A DNA stretch of 60,127 nucleotides from Phenylobacterium sp. RIFCSPHIGHO2_01_FULL_69_31 (GCF_001824475.1 NZ_MHXN01000009.1:195267-255393), one strand, 5' to 3'; positions 32,834-42,208 are shown, numbered from the stretch's first letter. The notes: generated from the letters alone by a model not told the origin. A program made the numbers and translations.

Positions 32834-33370
32834 CTAGAGGGGCGGCAAGGGACCGTCCGGGCCGCCACGGCGGCGGATCATCATGTGAGGGCCGTCGCCG
32901 GGTCCGCCGGGCATTCCCATCATCATGTGCTGGCCCGGACCGCCCCGCGGCCCCTTGAGGCGCTGGAGCGCGTCGAACACCTTCTGCTGATCGGGCGACA
33001 GGGCGGCATAGAACTTGGCCAGGGCCTGGCGCATGCCGTCCAGGTGCGCGCGCATCTCGGCCTCGTGCTGAGACATCTCTTCCAGGCGCTGGGGCGTGGT
33101 GAGCGGCCTGGGCTCGGCGGGGCCCCTGCGTTCGTGGATCTTCGGCCTGTGGGCCTCGACGAAGGCCGCCAGGGCGGGCTCCTGGTCCGGCCGCAGGCGG
33201 AGCACCGTCTTCAGGTCCTCGATGTGCTGCTTCTGCATGGCCTCGTGGCGCGCCTTCAGCTCGGCCGTCGGCGGCTCATCCCGCAGGCCGGGGGGCGCAG
33301 GCTGGGCATGGGCGAAGCTGGCCAGCGCGAGGGCTGCCGGGGCGAGGCCCAGGATCAGTCGGCGTGTCAT
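32834..33370 (-). CDS. Spy/CpxP-like periplasmic LTXXQ protein
   Basis: 178 residues with a signal peptide (RLILGLAPAALALASFAHAQ, cleaved after AHA). The helical mature region holds LTXXQ-type motifs (LRPDQEPALAAF, LTTPQRLEEMS, LSPDQQKVFDAL). The C-terminal tail is rich in Gly, Met and His (GGPGQHMMMGMPGG, DGPHMMIRRRGG), which may bind metal. ATG 33370 is chosen with GAGGAG 10 nt upstream; an ATG 9 nt earlier is too close to that site. Its place before the OmpR/EnvZ-type pair resembles cpxP-cpxRA. Confidence 0.85.
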   Translation of the reverse strand: MTRRLILGLAPAALALASFAHAQPAPPGLRDEPPTAELKARHEAMQKQHIEDLKTVLRLRPDQEPALAAFVEAHRPKIHERRGPAEPRPLTTPQRLEEMSQHEAEMRAHLDGMRQALAKFYAALSPDQQKVFDALQRLKGPRGGPGQHMMMGMPGGPGDGPHMMIRRRGGPDGPLPPL

Positions 33371-33484
33371 CGGGGGCATTCTCCTCTTCCCTGAGGCGGA
33401 GGAATGTCTCACGGGCGACCGCGCCCATGATGCCGACCCGGGCGACATCCCTGAAATGTTCGGGAAAAGCAGCGGGCTCCGCGC

Positions 33485-33599
33485 TAGAGCGCGTCAGGGT
33501 TAAGTGGAAGCCGGTTAACCCGCCCGACGCGCTCTAAACCTTTGATTTAGAGCCTTTTTGTCTGGTTCAGATGATCCCATCTGAACCAGAAAGGCTCTA
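33485..33599. repeat. Double-hairpin extragenic repeat
   Basis: Two adjacent inverted repeats. The first pairs TAGAGCGCGTC (33485-33495) with GACGCGCTCTA (33526-33536) and holds GTTAA/GTTAAC inside. The second pairs TAGAGCC...GGTTCAGATG (33548-33573) with CATCTGAACC...GGCTCTA (33578-33599), with 4 extra bases in the left arm. The arms share TAGAGC ends. This is a known kind of Caulobacterales and Rhizobiales interspersed element; its role is not established. Confidence 0.75.
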
Positions 33600-33601
33600 G
33601 G

Positions 33602-33886
33602 TCAGCGGAAGACGTGGATGCCGCCCGCGCCGCCGCCGGGCGCCTCGGCCAGGCCCCGAATCTCCAATTGCGCGCGCCGGGCGCCGCAGGCGCAGCGCAG
33701 CCGGTGCTCCAGGTCGTGCAGGGTCTGGCGGCTGAGGCCTTGCGCGAGCCAAGGCTTGGGATCGACCGCCGCCTCGCGCCCGCAGGCGCAGCGCGCCCAC
33801 AGGCTGGACCGCGCGGCCGTGGCCCAACCCAGGCGGGCCTCGCCGAAGCTCCACTCCCGCGCAAACTGTCTGTTTCCGTCCGCCAT
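33602..33886 (-). CDS. Small protein with two CxC motifs
   Basis: 94 residues with paired cysteines CACGREA near residue 34 and CACGARR near residue 65, separated by a helical stretch (PKPWLAQGLSRQTLHDLEHR). The four Cys look like a zinc ribbon or knuckle. The protein is basic with no signal peptide. Family not recognised, although similar small genes seem frequent in Caulobacterales. A GGAG-like site precedes ATG 33886. Its stop lies 2 bp from the repeat element. Confidence 0.65.
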   Translation of the reverse strand: MADGNRQFAREWSFGEARLGWATAARSSLWARCACGREAAVDPKPWLAQGLSRQTLHDLEHRLRCACGARRAQLEIRGLAEAPGGGAGGIHVFR

Positions 33887-33965
33887 GATCGAGACTCCTT
33901 GGTGCGAACAAAAGCAGAACTTTTCGGACGCGACTACGCCATACCGGCTGTTTTTTTGAGTCGTC

Positions 33966-34304
33966 TCAACCCGGCGTGGTTGAGCTGGCGGGCTTATCCC
34001 CAGCCCATCGCTCCGCGAAGTCGTAGAGGGGCGCGAAGGCGTCCAGGAGCTCCCGTCCGCGCGCGGTCAGACCGTAGCCTTGGCCCGTCGAATGATCGAC
34101 CAGCCCCGCCTCGCGCAGCTCGGCCAGCCGGCCCTGCAACACGGTGGGCGAGGCCTCGTCGCAGGCGCTCCGGAGAGCGCGGGAGGTCAGCGGCCCGCCG
34201 CGCAGCTCCCAGAGCACGCGCAAGGCCCATCGCCGCCCGAGCAGGTCGAGCAGCACCATGATCGGCCGCCCGGTGCGGGAGCCGCGGACACGCCGATCCG
34301 TCAT
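33966..34304 (-). CDS. HxlR family winged-helix regulator
   Basis: 112 residues with the HxlR fold: VLLDLLGRRWALRVLWELRG near residues 17-36, the recognition helix SPTVLQGRLAELREAGLVD, and the wing GQGYGLTARGRELL. The usual N-terminal sensing Cys near residue 12 of some HxlR proteins is missing; the only Cys is in LRSACDEASP. It diverges from a carboxymuconolactone decarboxylase-like gene over 66 bp and probably controls it. Confidence 0.9.
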   Translation of the reverse strand: MTDRRVRGSRTGRPIMVLLDLLGRRWALRVLWELRGGPLTSRALRSACDEASPTVLQGRLAELREAGLVDHSTGQGYGLTARGRELLDAFAPLYDFAERWAGDKPASSTTPG

Positions 34305-34370
34305 GCCTTGACCGGCGCTACGGAAAATGTAGCGTTCATGCTATCGAAGTCGTAGCAAGGAGCGGAAGCC

Positions 34371-34910
34371 ATGCCAAGGATCGCACCGCTGGAGCCGCCG
34401 TACCCGGCGGACATCCAGGCCAACTTCGACGCCATCATGCAGGGTGCGCCGCCGCTGTTGCTGTTCCGCACCCTGGCCACGTCGGAGCGGGCCTGGCGGA
34501 AGTTCCGCGCCGGCTCGCTGCTGGACCGGGGGCCATTGGGACTACGCGAACGCGAACTGGTCATCGACCGCACCTGCGCCCTGGCGGGCAACGAGTACGA
34601 GTGGGGCGTCCACGTCTCGGCCTTCGCCGCGGCCGCGCGGCTGACGCCGGAGGAGGTCGCGGCCACGGTGGGCGAAGGCTCGGCGGCGGCCTGCTGGAGC
34701 CCGGCGGAACGTGCGCTGCTGGCCGCCGCCGAGGCGCTGCATGACCGGGCGGCGCTGAGCGAGGCGGAATTCGCGGCCCTGCGTGCGCACTACGACGAGG
34801 CGCAGGTGCTGGAGGCGATCCTGCTCTGCGGCTTCTACCGGACGGTGTCCTACGTGGTCGGCGCGCTCGCCTTGCCGCCGGAGCCCGGCGCGGCGCGGTT
34901 CCCGGCCTGA
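34371..34910 (+). CDS. Carboxymuconolactone decarboxylase family protein (AhpD-like)
   Basis: 179 residues of all-helical CMD fold: RIAPLEPPYPADIQANFDAI, LGLRERELVIDRTCALAGNE with YEWGVHVSAF, and a second half with VLEAILLCGFYRTVSYVVG. The CxxC pair of true AhpD is not present; the site has E-Y-E-W-G-V-H, as in many uncharacterised relatives acting on peroxides or aromatic acids. Divergent from the HxlR regulator. AAGGAGCGGAAGCC precedes the ATG. Confidence 0.88.
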   Translation: MPRIAPLEPPYPADIQANFDAIMQGAPPLLLFRTLATSERAWRKFRAGSLLDRGPLGLRERELVIDRTCALAGNEYEWGVHVSAFAAAARLTPEEVAATVGEGSAAACWSPAERALLAAAEALHDRAALSEAEFAALRAHYDEAQVLEAILLCGFYRTVSYVVGALALPPEPGAARFPA

Positions 34911-34917
34911 CGCGGCC

Positions 34918-35373
34918 TTATTGCGAGGCGGCCGCCTCGACCGTCTCGCGCAGGCCCTGGCGCGCCAGTTCGTCGGCGCGTTCGTTGTGCTCGTGGCCGG
35001 CGTGGCCCTTGACCCAGCGCCACTTCACATCGTGGCGGGCGCGGGCTTCGTCGAGGCGGCGCCAGAGGTCGTCGTTCTTGACGGGCTTGTTGTCGGCGGT
35101 CCGCCAGCCCCGGCGCTTCCAGCCGTGGATCCACTCCGAAATGCCCTTCATCACGTACTGGCTGTCGGTGTGCAGCTCGACCTGGCAGGGCTTCTTGAGG
35201 GCTTCGAGCGCGGCGATGGCGCCCATCAGCTCCATGCGGTTGTTGGTGGTGGCCAGCTCACCCCCCGACAGCTCCTTGGTCGTCGATCCGTGCATCAGGA
35301 TCGCGCCCCAGCCGCCGGGCCCCGGATTCCCCGAGCATGCGCCGTCCGTGTAGATCACCACGCCCGGGGTCAC
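34918..35373 (-). CDS. rnhA: Ribonuclease HI
   Basis: 151 residues. Removes RNA from RNA-DNA hybrids. The catalytic carboxylates are in [37 protein letters not shown] and [11 protein letters not shown]; the basic protrusion is [21 protein letters not shown] 35373 is chosen as start because it overlaps the thrB stop by 4 nt and homology starts there. It is the distal gene of a thrB-rnhA operon, the usual alphaproteobacterial order. Confidence 0.96.
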   Translation of the reverse strand: MTPGVVIYTDGACSGNPGPGGWGAILMHGSTTKELSGGELATTNNRMELMGAIAALEALKKPCQVELHTDSQYVMKGISEWIHGWKRRGWRTADNKPVKNDDLWRRLDEARARHDVKWRWVKGHAGHEHNERADELARQGLRETVEAAASQ

Positions 35374-36341
35374 TGTGCGGCCGGCGCCCCGAACAGGACG
35401 AGGTCGGGCGAGGACCGGTGGACGGCCAGCTTGCGCTCGTACTCCAGCGGGTCCTTGGGCCGGACCAGGGCGCCAGCGGGCGTCGCGCCCCAGTCGTGCA
35501 GGCGGGTCAGGAAGAAGCGCATGGCCGCGCCGTGCGCCAGCACCGGCAGGGCGGCGCGCTCGGCGTCGGACAGCGGCCGCAGGCTCTCGTATCCGGCCAG
35601 GAACTGGCGCGCCGAGGTGATGTTGAAGCTGCCGTCCGGCTCGAAGCACCAGGCGTTCAGGGCGATGGCGACGTCGTAGGCGAAGGCGTCGACGCAGGCG
35701 AAATAGAAGTCGATCGTCCCGGCGAACTTCGGCCCGGCGAAGAACACGTTGTCCGGGAAGTAGTCCGCGTGGATCACGCCGGTCGGCAGGCCCGTGGGCC
35801 AGCGCCGGGCCAGCATCTCCAGATCCTGGGCGATCACCTTGGACAGGCCGGGCTTCAGCGCCTCGGCCGCTGCGTGCAGGCCTGCGAACAGCGGCGACCA
35901 AGCGGCCTGGCCCAGGTCGTTCGCGCGTTGGCCGGGGAAGCCCGCCTGCGCCAGGTGCAGGCCGGCGAGGCCAGCGCCCGCCTCGCGGCAGTGCGCGGCG
36001 GTCGGGCGGCGGACCGAAAGGCCGTTCAGGAACTCCACGATGGCGCAGGGCTTGCCGCGAACGGTCTTGATCAGGTCGCCGCGGCGGTCCGCCTTCGGCT
36101 CGGCCGACGGATAGCCGTGCCTGGCCAGCCAGCGCATCAGCTCCAGGAAGAACGGCAGGTCGGCCTCGTTCACCCGCTTCTCGTAGACCGTGAGGATGTA
36201 GCGCCCGGCCTCGGTCTCCAGCAGGAAGTTGGAGTTCTCCACGCCTTCGGCGATGCCCTTGAACGCCAGCGGGGCGCCCAGGTCGAAGTCGGCCAGGAGG
36301 GCGGCCAGTTCGTCGTCGGTGATGTCGGTGTAGACCGCCAT
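35370..36341 (-). CDS. thrB: Homoserine kinase (APH-fold)
   Basis: 323 residues of the aminoglycoside-phosphotransferase-like homoserine kinase. It phosphorylates homoserine in threonine synthesis. Motifs: [20 protein letters not shown] at the N-terminus, [19 protein letters not shown] (nucleotide loop), [13 protein letters not shown] (catalytic HxDxxxxN) and [19 protein letters not shown] (metal DFG-like). ATG 36341 begins the conserved N-terminus. In relatives ispH directly precedes thrB; here the toxin-antitoxin genes lie between them. Confidence 0.95.
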   Translation of the reverse strand: MAVYTDITDDELAALLADFDLGAPLAFKGIAEGVENSNFLLETEAGRYILTVYEKRVNEADLPFFLELMRWLARHGYPSAEPKADRRGDLIKTVRGKPCAIVEFLNGLSVRRPTAAHCREAGAGLAGLHLAQAGFPGQRANDLGQAAWSPLFAGLHAAAEALKPGLSKVIAQDLEMLARRWPTGLPTGVIHADYFPDNVFFAGPKFAGTIDFYFACVDAFAYDVAIALNAWCFEPDGSFNITSARQFLAGYESLRPLSDAERAALPVLAHGAAMRFFLTRLHDWGATPAGALVRPKDPLEYERKLAVHRSSPDLVLFGAPAAQ

Positions 36342-36447
36342 GGGCCCCCCGATGGGCGACGGCGGGCGGTCGGTCAAGGACGTTGCGGCGCTTTCCGCGG
36401 AACCGCGCGATTGTGGTACAAGACGGGGACCCTCACGGGAGGAATAC

Positions 36448-36675
36448 ATGATCGAGCTGAAGGTCGAGCGGATTGGCGACCAGGTGGCGGTCGTCCTCAC
36501 GGAAGAGGTGCTCAAGGCCCTCCACCTCAATGTGGGCGACACGCTGCAGCTCACGCCCGCTAGCGATGGCGGCCTGCAGGCCATGGGGCGGGAAGGCTGG
36601 ATCGACGATCCCCACGCCCGCGGCCGCGCCTTCCTTCGCCGCTACAACCGCACGTTCGAGCGGTTCGAGGGGTAG
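36448..36675 (+). CDS. AbrB/MazE-like antitoxin (first of tandem pair)
   Basis: 75 residues. The N-terminal swapped-hairpin domain (MIELKVERIGDQVAVVLTEE, then VLKALHLNVGDTLQLT) would bind DNA as a dimer. The C-terminal tail (ARGRAFLRRYNRTFERFEG) would neutralise the toxin. GGGAGGAAT is a strong ribosome-binding site for ATG 36448. The tail is shared with the next gene, marking them as duplicates. Confidence 0.82.
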   Translation: MIELKVERIGDQVAVVLTEEVLKALHLNVGDTLQLTPASDGGLQAMGREGWIDDPHARGRAFLRRYNRTFERFEG

Positions 36676-36731
36676 GGCGGACGGAGACGACCGGAGCGGG
36701 TCATGATACGGTTGTGCGCCTGGAGCCGCAG

Positions 36732-36959
36732 ATGATCGTTCTGAAAGTCAAACAAACCGACGAAGGCCTCGCCATTGTTCTCAATCCGGAAGCTCAGGAT
36801 CTCCTGGGCGCCGCTGATGGGCAGAGTGTCGGCTTTCAGGTTTCGGAAGACGGCCAGCTCACGATCGGGACGCTGGATATGAGCTTCGAGGCCCGGCGAG
36901 CACGCGGACGGGCCTTTCTCAAGCGCTACGACAAGACCTTCCAGGCTCTCGCGAAATAG
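36732..36959 (+). CDS. AbrB/MazE-like antitoxin (second of tandem pair)
   Basis: 75 residues, the same length as the preceding protein and aligned throughout: MIVLKVKQTDEGLAIVLNPE against MIELKVERIGDQVAVVLTEE, and ARGRAFLKRYDKTFQALAK against ARGRAFLRRYNRTFERFEG. ATG 36732 is chosen by this alignment. It ends 4 bp before doc, so this copy is the likely direct partner of the toxin. The first copy may be a second antitoxin or the autoregulator. Confidence 0.85.
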   Translation: MIVLKVKQTDEGLAIVLNPEAQDLLGAADGQSVGFQVSEDGQLTIGTLDMSFEARRARGRAFLKRYDKTFQALAK

Positions 36960-36963
36960 TCCG

Positions 36964-37368
36964 ATGACCGCGGAACCCGTCTGGCTGGACAAGCCGCTGA
37001 TGCTTGCCCTGTACGATGACGTGGTCGTAGCGTCTGGCGGCGCGGCCGGACTGCGGGACAAGGGCTTGCTTGAGTCGGCGCTGGCGCGCCCCATCAACCG
37101 GCGCGCTTACGAAGGTGTCGACGACCTGCTTGAACTGGCCGCGACCTACGCTGTCGGGATCGCCTCGAACCACCCTTTCGTCGATGGCAACAAGCGAATG
37201 GCGTTCATCGCCCTCGGCCAGTTCCTGGAAGACAACGGGATCGTCCTGACAGCGAATGCCGACGACGCGACCGAAATCATGCTGTCGGTCGCGACGGGCA
37301 AGACGGACATCGCGGCTCTGGCCGCGTGGCTGCAAAGCCGAACGCTCCGGATCGGCCGGGCGCCCTAA
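36964..37368 (+). CDS. doc: Doc-type Fic toxin (death on curing)
   Basis: 134 residues. The Fic core motif [16 protein letters not shown] near residues 64-79 matches Doc, which phosphorylates EF-Tu and halts translation. Flanking blocks [14 protein letters not shown] and [15 protein letters not shown] are typical. The active-site His and Asp-Gly-Asn-Lys-Arg are intact, so the toxin should be functional. It follows the second antitoxin by 4 bp, and its stop overlaps that of ispH on the opposite strand by 4 nt. Confidence 0.93.
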   Translation: MTAEPVWLDKPLMLALYDDVVVASGGAAGLRDKGLLESALARPINRRAYEGVDDLLELAATYAVGIASNHPFVDGNKRMAFIALGQFLEDNGIVLTANADDATEIMLSVATGKTDIAALAAWLQSRTLRIGRAP

Positions 37369-38306
37369 GCCACCGCGCGGGGCAGTTTGAAGGTGACGGT
37401 CTCGCGGGCCGTGTCGATCTCTTCCACGGTGACGTCGAAGCTGTCGGCCAGGCGGTCGATGACGCCCTGGACCAGCACCTCGGGCGCGGAGGCCCCGGCG
37501 GTGACGCCGACCGTGCGGGCGCCGTCGATCCAGGACAGGTCCAGGGCCGAGGCGTCATCGATCAGATAGGCCTCGGCGCCCGAGCGGCGTCCCACCTCGG
37601 CCAGGCGCACCGAGTTGGACGAGTTGGCGCTGCCCAGCACCAGCAGCACCTGGGACCGCGCGGCGATGGCCTTCACCGCCTCCTGGCGGTTGGTGGTGGC
37701 GTAGCAGATGTCTTCCTTGTGGGGCGCAGCGATCTGCGGGAAGCGGGCCCGCAGCGCGGCGACGATCTCGGCGGTGTCGTCCACCGACAGGGTGGTCTGG
37801 GTGACGAAGGCGACGTTGGCCGGGTCCCGCGGCTGGAACGCCCGAGCATCCTCCACCGTCTCGATCAGGGCCACGGCGCCCTCGGGAAGCTGGCCCATGG
37901 TGCCGACGACCTCGGGATGGCCGGCATGGCCGATCAGCACGATCTCGCGGCCGGCGTCGAAATGGCGGCCGGCCTCGACGTGGACCTTGGAGACCAGCGG
38001 GCAGGTGGCGTCGAGGTAGAGCATCTTCCGCGCCTTTGCGTCGGCCGGGACAGATTTCGGCACCCCGTGGGCCGAGAACACCACCGGCCGGTCGGCCGGA
38101 CACTCGTCCAGTTCCTCCACGAAGATCGCGCCCAGCGCCTTCAGCCGATCGACCACGTGACGGTTGTGGACGATCTCGTGGCGGACATAGACCGGCGCGC
38201 CGTACTTCTCGATCGCCCGCTCGACGATCTGGATCGCGCGGTCCACCCCGGCGCAGAAGCCGCGAGGACTGGCGAGCAGGACGGTGAGGGGCGGGCGGGT
38301 CGACAT
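37365..38306 (-). CDS. ispH: 4-hydroxy-3-methylbut-2-enyl diphosphate reductase
   Basis: 313 residues. Last step of the MEP isoprenoid pathway, an iron-sulfur enzyme. The three cluster cysteines are in [23 protein letters not shown] and [22 protein letters not shown] and [14 protein letters not shown] carry the substrate histidines, and [13 protein letters not shown] the diphosphate site. ATG 38306 ([11 protein letters not shown]) is preferred to an ATG 10 codons upstream lacking conservation. Its usual downstream partners thrB-rnhA are displaced by the doc module. Confidence 0.96.
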   Translation of the reverse strand: MSTRPPLTVLLASPRGFCAGVDRAIQIVERAIEKYGAPVYVRHEIVHNRHVVDRLKALGAIFVEELDECPADRPVVFSAHGVPKSVPADAKARKMLYLDATCPLVSKVHVEAGRHFDAGREIVLIGHAGHPEVVGTMGQLPEGAVALIETVEDARAFQPRDPANVAFVTQTTLSVDDTAEIVAALRARFPQIAAPHKEDICYATTNRQEAVKAIAARSQVLLVLGSANSSNSVRLAEVGRRSGAEAYLIDDASALDLSWIDGARTVGVTAGASAPEVLVQGVIDRLADSFDVTVEEIDTARETVTFKLPRAVA

Positions 38307-38429
38307 GGGCCGGAACCTAGTGCCGCAGCGCCGCAATCGCTAGGCCGCGTTGCAGCCATAGTCCTCAGGCTGTACTTAGCGGCTTGACCCCGCGAACTCC
38401 TCGCGGGCCGATTTTCGAGACGCTTTTCC

Positions 38430-39110
38430 ATGCGCCGCCAGATGCTCCTTGCCGCCGCCGTCGTGGCGGCCTTCACCGCCGTCCCGGCCATGTCGTACGC
38501 GCAGGGACGCCGCGACCCTGAGGCCGAACAGCGCAAGCAGCAGGAAGAGGCGGCCAAGAAGCGCAGGCAGCGTGAGGAGTGGGGCGACAACCAGGCGCCG
38601 CTGCAGGCCCTGCGCAACGCCGGCCCGTGCCCGTTCGTGAAGTCGCTGTACGATGCGGCCCGCTACGTCGAGTTCAAGGAAGGCCGCGAGGCGTCGGCCA
38701 ACGTCGCCTGGTCCGGCGAGATCCAGGGCATTTCGGCCGGCTGCCAGTACAAGGATGAAGAGCCGATCCAGCTGCGGATGGAGGTGCTGTTCGAGGTGGG
38801 CAAGGGCCCGCAGGCCGACGGTCGCCAGAAGACCTATCGCTACTGGGTGGCGGTGACCGACCGTAACCGCAGCGTCCTGGCCAAGGAGACGTTCGACCTG
38901 CCGGTGACCTTCCCCGAGGGCGAGGACCGGCTCTACGTCACCGAGAACATCAACAACATCACCATCCCGCGGGCGTCGATCTCGACCTCCGGTTCGAACT
39001 TCGAGGTGCTGATCGGCTTCGAGGTCACGCCGCAGATGGCGGCCTTCAACCGCGACGGCAAGCGCTTCCGCCTGAACGTCGGCCAGGCGAGCAACACTCC
39101 GAACCCATGA
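38430..39110 (+). CDS. Secreted protein of unknown function upstream of argS
   Basis: 226 residues. The signal peptide [21 protein letters not shown] is cleaved near residue 25. A charged segment follows ([20 protein letters not shown]), then a beta-rich domain ([20 protein letters not shown], and [18 protein letters not shown]) with two cysteines (GPCPFVKSL and AGCQYK) that may pair. Its start overlaps nothing, but its stop overlaps the argS ATG (ATGA). This linkage seems frequent in Caulobacterales. No function known. Confidence 0.78.
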   Translation: MRRQMLLAAAVVAAFTAVPAMSYAQGRRDPEAEQRKQQEEAAKKRRQREEWGDNQAPLQALRNAGPCPFVKSLYDAARYVEFKEGREASANVAWSGEIQGISAGCQYKDEEPIQLRMEVLFEVGKGPQADGRQKTYRYWVAVTDRNRSVLAKETFDLPVTFPEGEDRLYVTENINNITIPRASISTSGSNFEVLIGFEVTPQMAAFNRDGKRFRLNVGQASNTPNP

Positions 39111-40879
39111 GCGACCTGAAATCGGCCTTGGGCGAGGCGGTCGAGGCCGCCTTCGCCGCCATTGGCGCGCCTGCCGAACTCGGCCGCGTCACGCCCTCGG
39201 ACCGGCCCGACCTCGCCGACTTCCAGTCGAACGGCGCGCTGGCCGCGGCCAAGCGGCTGGGCAAGAATCCGCGCGAGATCGCCACAGCGGTGGTGGAGAA
39301 GCTGGCGGGCGATCCCCGGCTCAGCTCGGTCGAGATCGCCGGACCGGGTTTCATCAACCTGAAGGTTGCGGATGCCGCCTTGTCGGCGCGCGCCGAGGCC
39401 ATCGCCAGCGACCCGCGCGCGGGCGCCGAAACGGTGGCGCACGCCCGCAAGGTGATCGTCGACTATGGCGGCCCGAACGTCGCCAAGCCGATGCACGTGG
39501 GGCACCTGCGCGCCTCGATCATCGGCGAGAGCATCAAGCGCCTCTATCGCTTCCGCGGCGATACGGTGGTGGGCGACGCTCACTTCGGCGACTGGGGCTA
39601 CCAGATGGGCCTGCTGATCGGGGCCGTCATGGACGAGCATCCGGATATCGCCGCCCTGGTGGAGACGCTGGACGACAAGGACGCGCCGATCCCGGCCGCC
39701 TTCGAGAAGATCACGCTGGCCGATCTCGACCGGCTCTATCCCCTGGCCGCTGCGAAGGGGAAGGAAGATCCGGCCTATCGTGATCGCGCCCGCAAGCTGA
39801 CCGCCGACCTGCAGGGCCACAAGCCCGGCTGCTACGTGCTGTGGCGCCAGTTCCGGGCGGTGACGCAGGTGGCGCTCGAGCGGGACTTCCATGCCCTGGG
39901 CGTGGACTTCGACTGGTGGAAGGGCGAGAGCGACGCCGATCCGCTGATCGAGGACATGGTCGCCGAGCTGGACGCCAAAGGCCTGCTGGTCGACGACCAG
40001 GGCGCGCGGATCATCCGCGTGGCGAAAGATGGCGACAAGCGCGAACTGCCGCCCCTGTTGGTCGTCTCGTCCGAGGGCTCGGCGATGTACGGGACCACGG
40101 ATCTCGCCACCATCCTGGACCGCAAGCGCCAGTTCGGGCCGGACCTGGTCATCTACTGCGTCGACCAGCGCCAGGCCGACCACTTCGAGATCGTGTTCCG
40201 CGCGGCCTACCTGGCCGGCTACGCGACCGAGGGCCAGCTGGAGCACATCGGCTTCGGCACCATGAACGGGACCGACGGCAAGCCCTTCAAGACCCGCGAG
40301 GGCGGTGTCCTGAAGCTGAACGACCTGATCGAGATGACCCGGACGAAGGCGCGCGAGCGCCTGCACGAGGCGGGGCTGGGCGAAAACCTGCCCACGGAAG
40401 AGTTCGAAGAGATCGCCGGCAAGGTGGCCGTGGCGGCGCTCAAGTTCGCCGACCTGCAGAACTTCCGCGGCACGTCCTACGTCTTCGACCTGGACCGCTT
40501 CACCAGCTTCGAGGGCAAGACCGGGCCGTACCTGCTGTACCAGGCGGTGCGCGTGAAGAGCCTGCTGCGCCGGGCCGCCGACGAGGGCGCGCAAGCCGGT
40601 CCGGTCACCGTGGCCGAGCCGGCCGAGCGCGACCTGGTGCTGACGCTGGACGCGTTCGACGCGGCCCTGGCCGAGGCCTACGACAAGAAGGCGCCCAACG
40701 CCCTGGCCGAGCACGCCTATCGGCTGAGCCAGGCGTTCTCGAAATTCTATGCGGCCTGTCCGATCATGCTGTCGGCGCCGGCAGTGAAGGCCTCGCGCCT
40801 GACCCTGGCCAGCGCCACCCTGCGGCAGCTGGAACTGGCCCTGGACCTCCTGGGCATCGCCACGCCGGAGCGGATGTAA
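39107..40879 (+). CDS. argS: Arginyl-tRNA synthetase
   Basis: 590 residues, normal length. Charges tRNA-Arg. The N-terminal additional domain starts [17 protein letters not shown]. The class I signature is [19 protein letters not shown] (HVGH). The KMSKS equivalent is [14 protein letters not shown], the relaxed form usual in bacterial ArgS. The anticodon-binding DALR domain ends with [16 protein letters not shown] and [22 protein letters not shown] 39107 overlaps the preceding stop. Confidence 0.97.
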   Translation: MSDLKSALGEAVEAAFAAIGAPAELGRVTPSDRPDLADFQSNGALAAAKRLGKNPREIATAVVEKLAGDPRLSSVEIAGPGFINLKVADAALSARAEAIASDPRAGAETVAHARKVIVDYGGPNVAKPMHVGHLRASIIGESIKRLYRFRGDTVVGDAHFGDWGYQMGLLIGAVMDEHPDIAALVETLDDKDAPIPAAFEKITLADLDRLYPLAAAKGKEDPAYRDRARKLTADLQGHKPGCYVLWRQFRAVTQVALERDFHALGVDFDWWKGESDADPLIEDMVAELDAKGLLVDDQGARIIRVAKDGDKRELPPLLVVSSEGSAMYGTTDLATILDRKRQFGPDLVIYCVDQRQADHFEIVFRAAYLAGYATEGQLEHIGFGTMNGTDGKPFKTREGGVLKLNDLIEMTRTKARERLHEAGLGENLPTEEFEEIAGKVAVAALKFADLQNFRGTSYVFDLDRFTSFEGKTGPYLLYQAVRVKSLLRRAADEGAQAGPVTVAEPAERDLVLTLDAFDAALAEAYDKKAPNALAEHAYRLSQAFSKFYAACPIMLSAPAVKASRLTLASATLRQLELALDLLGIATPERM

Positions 40880-40979
40880 CGCCGTTCATCCTGCGGTCAG
40901 GACCGGGCGGCTATCTGCCCGGCCCTGGCGCGAGGTTTGCACGCCTGTCGCCAGGAACACCGATCCTGGACAGTACATC

Positions 40980-41222
40980 GTGACGAACGACGACATCACC
41001 CTGCAGATCGGCCGCAGGCTCGCCGAACGGCGCCGCGACCTGGACCTCTCGCTGGCCGACGTCGCCGAACGCTGCGGGGTCAGCCTGCAGCAGATCCACA
41101 AGTACGAACGCGGGCAGAGCACGATCTCGGCGCCGATGCTGTACCGGCTGTCCCGATGCCTCGGCGTGCCGGTCAGCTACTTCTTCCAGGATCTGGAGGC
41201 TCTGGCCCAGGTCGAGGCCTGA
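40980..41222 (+). CDS. XRE family helix-turn-helix regulator
   Basis: 80 residues, almost entirely the Cro/C1 domain: IGRRLAERRRDLDLSLADVA and ERCGVSLQQIHKYERGQSTI, with a PMLYRLSRCLGVPVSYFF end. This is the short form related to the N-terminal part of phage-type repressors and of SinR-like alphaproteobacterial regulators. Starts with GTG 40980. A stable hairpin follows. Target unknown. Confidence 0.9.
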   Translation: MTNDDITLQIGRRLAERRRDLDLSLADVAERCGVSLQQIHKYERGQSTISAPMLYRLSRCLGVPVSYFFQDLEALAQVEA

Positions 41223-41242
41223 GAGGCCCCAAAAAGGGGATG

Positions 41243-41272
41243 CCCCCGATCCGGGGCTGTGAGGATCGGGGG
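41243..41272 (+). terminator. Hairpin terminator after the XRE gene
   Basis: 10-bp stem CCCCCGATCC / GGATCGGGGG with a 10-nt loop, 21 bp after the stop, followed by CTTTGGGG. A second, weaker CCCC-AAAAA-GGGG hairpin precedes it. Confidence 0.7.
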
Positions 41273-41383
41273 CTTTGGGGCTGTGACGGGGGGCTGGATG
41301 TCTCACCGTCAACGAGAAAACTTCAACTGAGGCGAGAAGGTTTCCTCCCGCGGCCATAATTTTTTCCGGTGCTCCAAGCGGGA

Positions 41384-41412
41384 GGGGCCCCGGCGTCGCC
41401 GCCAGGGCCCCC
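41384..41412. terminator. Hairpin after the PEP-CTERM gene
   Basis: GGGGCCCCGGCG faces CCGCCAGGGCCCC with a 3- to 4-nt loop and one bulged base. On the minus strand it is 20 bp past the PEP-CTERM gene stop and followed later by an A/T run (AAAAAATTATGG), so it can end that transcript. Confidence 0.55.
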
Positions 41413-41431
41413 GCATGCCGTAGCCTCGTCG

Positions 41432-42031
41432 TCAGACGGCGGCGGCCAGCAGATTGCGGCGCTTGCGAAGGACGGCGCCCGTGCCGCCAAAACCCATGAT
41501 CATCAGGGCCCAGGCGCCCGGCTCCGGAACCAGGGCGGCGCTGAAGGTGGCGGTGCTACCGAACACCGCTTCGCTGCCGCCGAAGCCTGAGATGGTCAGC
41601 ACCTGGGGCCCGCCCAGGTTCACGGTCAGCGGTCCGCTCGCGCCGAGCACGATATTGCCGCCCTCGCCAACCGGCAGGTTGCTGACCGGAATGACCACCC
41701 CATTGAAGGTGAACGAGGTCACCGTCAGCGCGCTGTTCTCCAGAAAGCCGATCGAGCTCAGCGTGAAGCCGACCACGCCGGTCGGAAGTTCGAAGGCGAA
41801 CGTGTCGGTGAAGGCGCCGGTCCCGGCGTCGTAGACGTGGGTCGAGCTGGTCTGGCCGGCGATGCTCTCTGCGCCGTCGATGCCCAGGCCATTGTCCCCG
41901 AACGCCACCGAGATGCCGCCGGTTGGCGAGGTGGTCCAGGGTTCGACGTAGGTTGCAGCCGCCGCTCCGCCCGCCGCCGCCAGGGAGACGGCAGCCGCCG
42001 TCAGCGCAAGAAGTTGGGTACGCGTTGTCAT
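41432..42031 (-). CDS. PEPxxWA-CTERM sorted exoprotein
   Basis: 199 residues. The signal peptide TQLLALTAAAVSLAAAGGAAA ends near residue 26. The mature part is a low-complexity beta-rich chain (TSPTGGISVAFGDNGLGIDG, FTLSSIGFLENSALTVTSFT). The C-terminus VPEPGAWALMIMGFGGTGAV followed by LRKRRNLLAA is a textbook PEP-CTERM signal: motif, hydrophobic helix, basic tail. The protein should be processed by an exosortase and exported or surface bound. No exosortase gene lies nearby. Confidence 0.9.
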   Translation of the reverse strand: MTTRTQLLALTAAAVSLAAAGGAAAATYVEPWTTSPTGGISVAFGDNGLGIDGAESIAGQTSSTHVYDAGTGAFTDTFAFELPTGVVGFTLSSIGFLENSALTVTSFTFNGVVIPVSNLPVGEGGNIVLGASGPLTVNLGGPQVLTISGFGGSEAVFGSTATFSAALVPEPGAWALMIMGFGGTGAVLRKRRNLLAAAV

Positions 42032-42208
42032 GTACAGCCCTTTTTCAGGTGAGACGGGCCGCACCCGGACGCATCGCCGCGGTCTGCTGGCCCGCCCCGT
42101 CAACCGGGGCGCCGCCCGATTGTTCCTGGCTCGGGCGCCAAAAATGTCGGAAGCCCGACCGTACGTCGCACCGTTGCCGGACGGCCCGGCGCCTGCTCAT
42201 GTCCGTCC

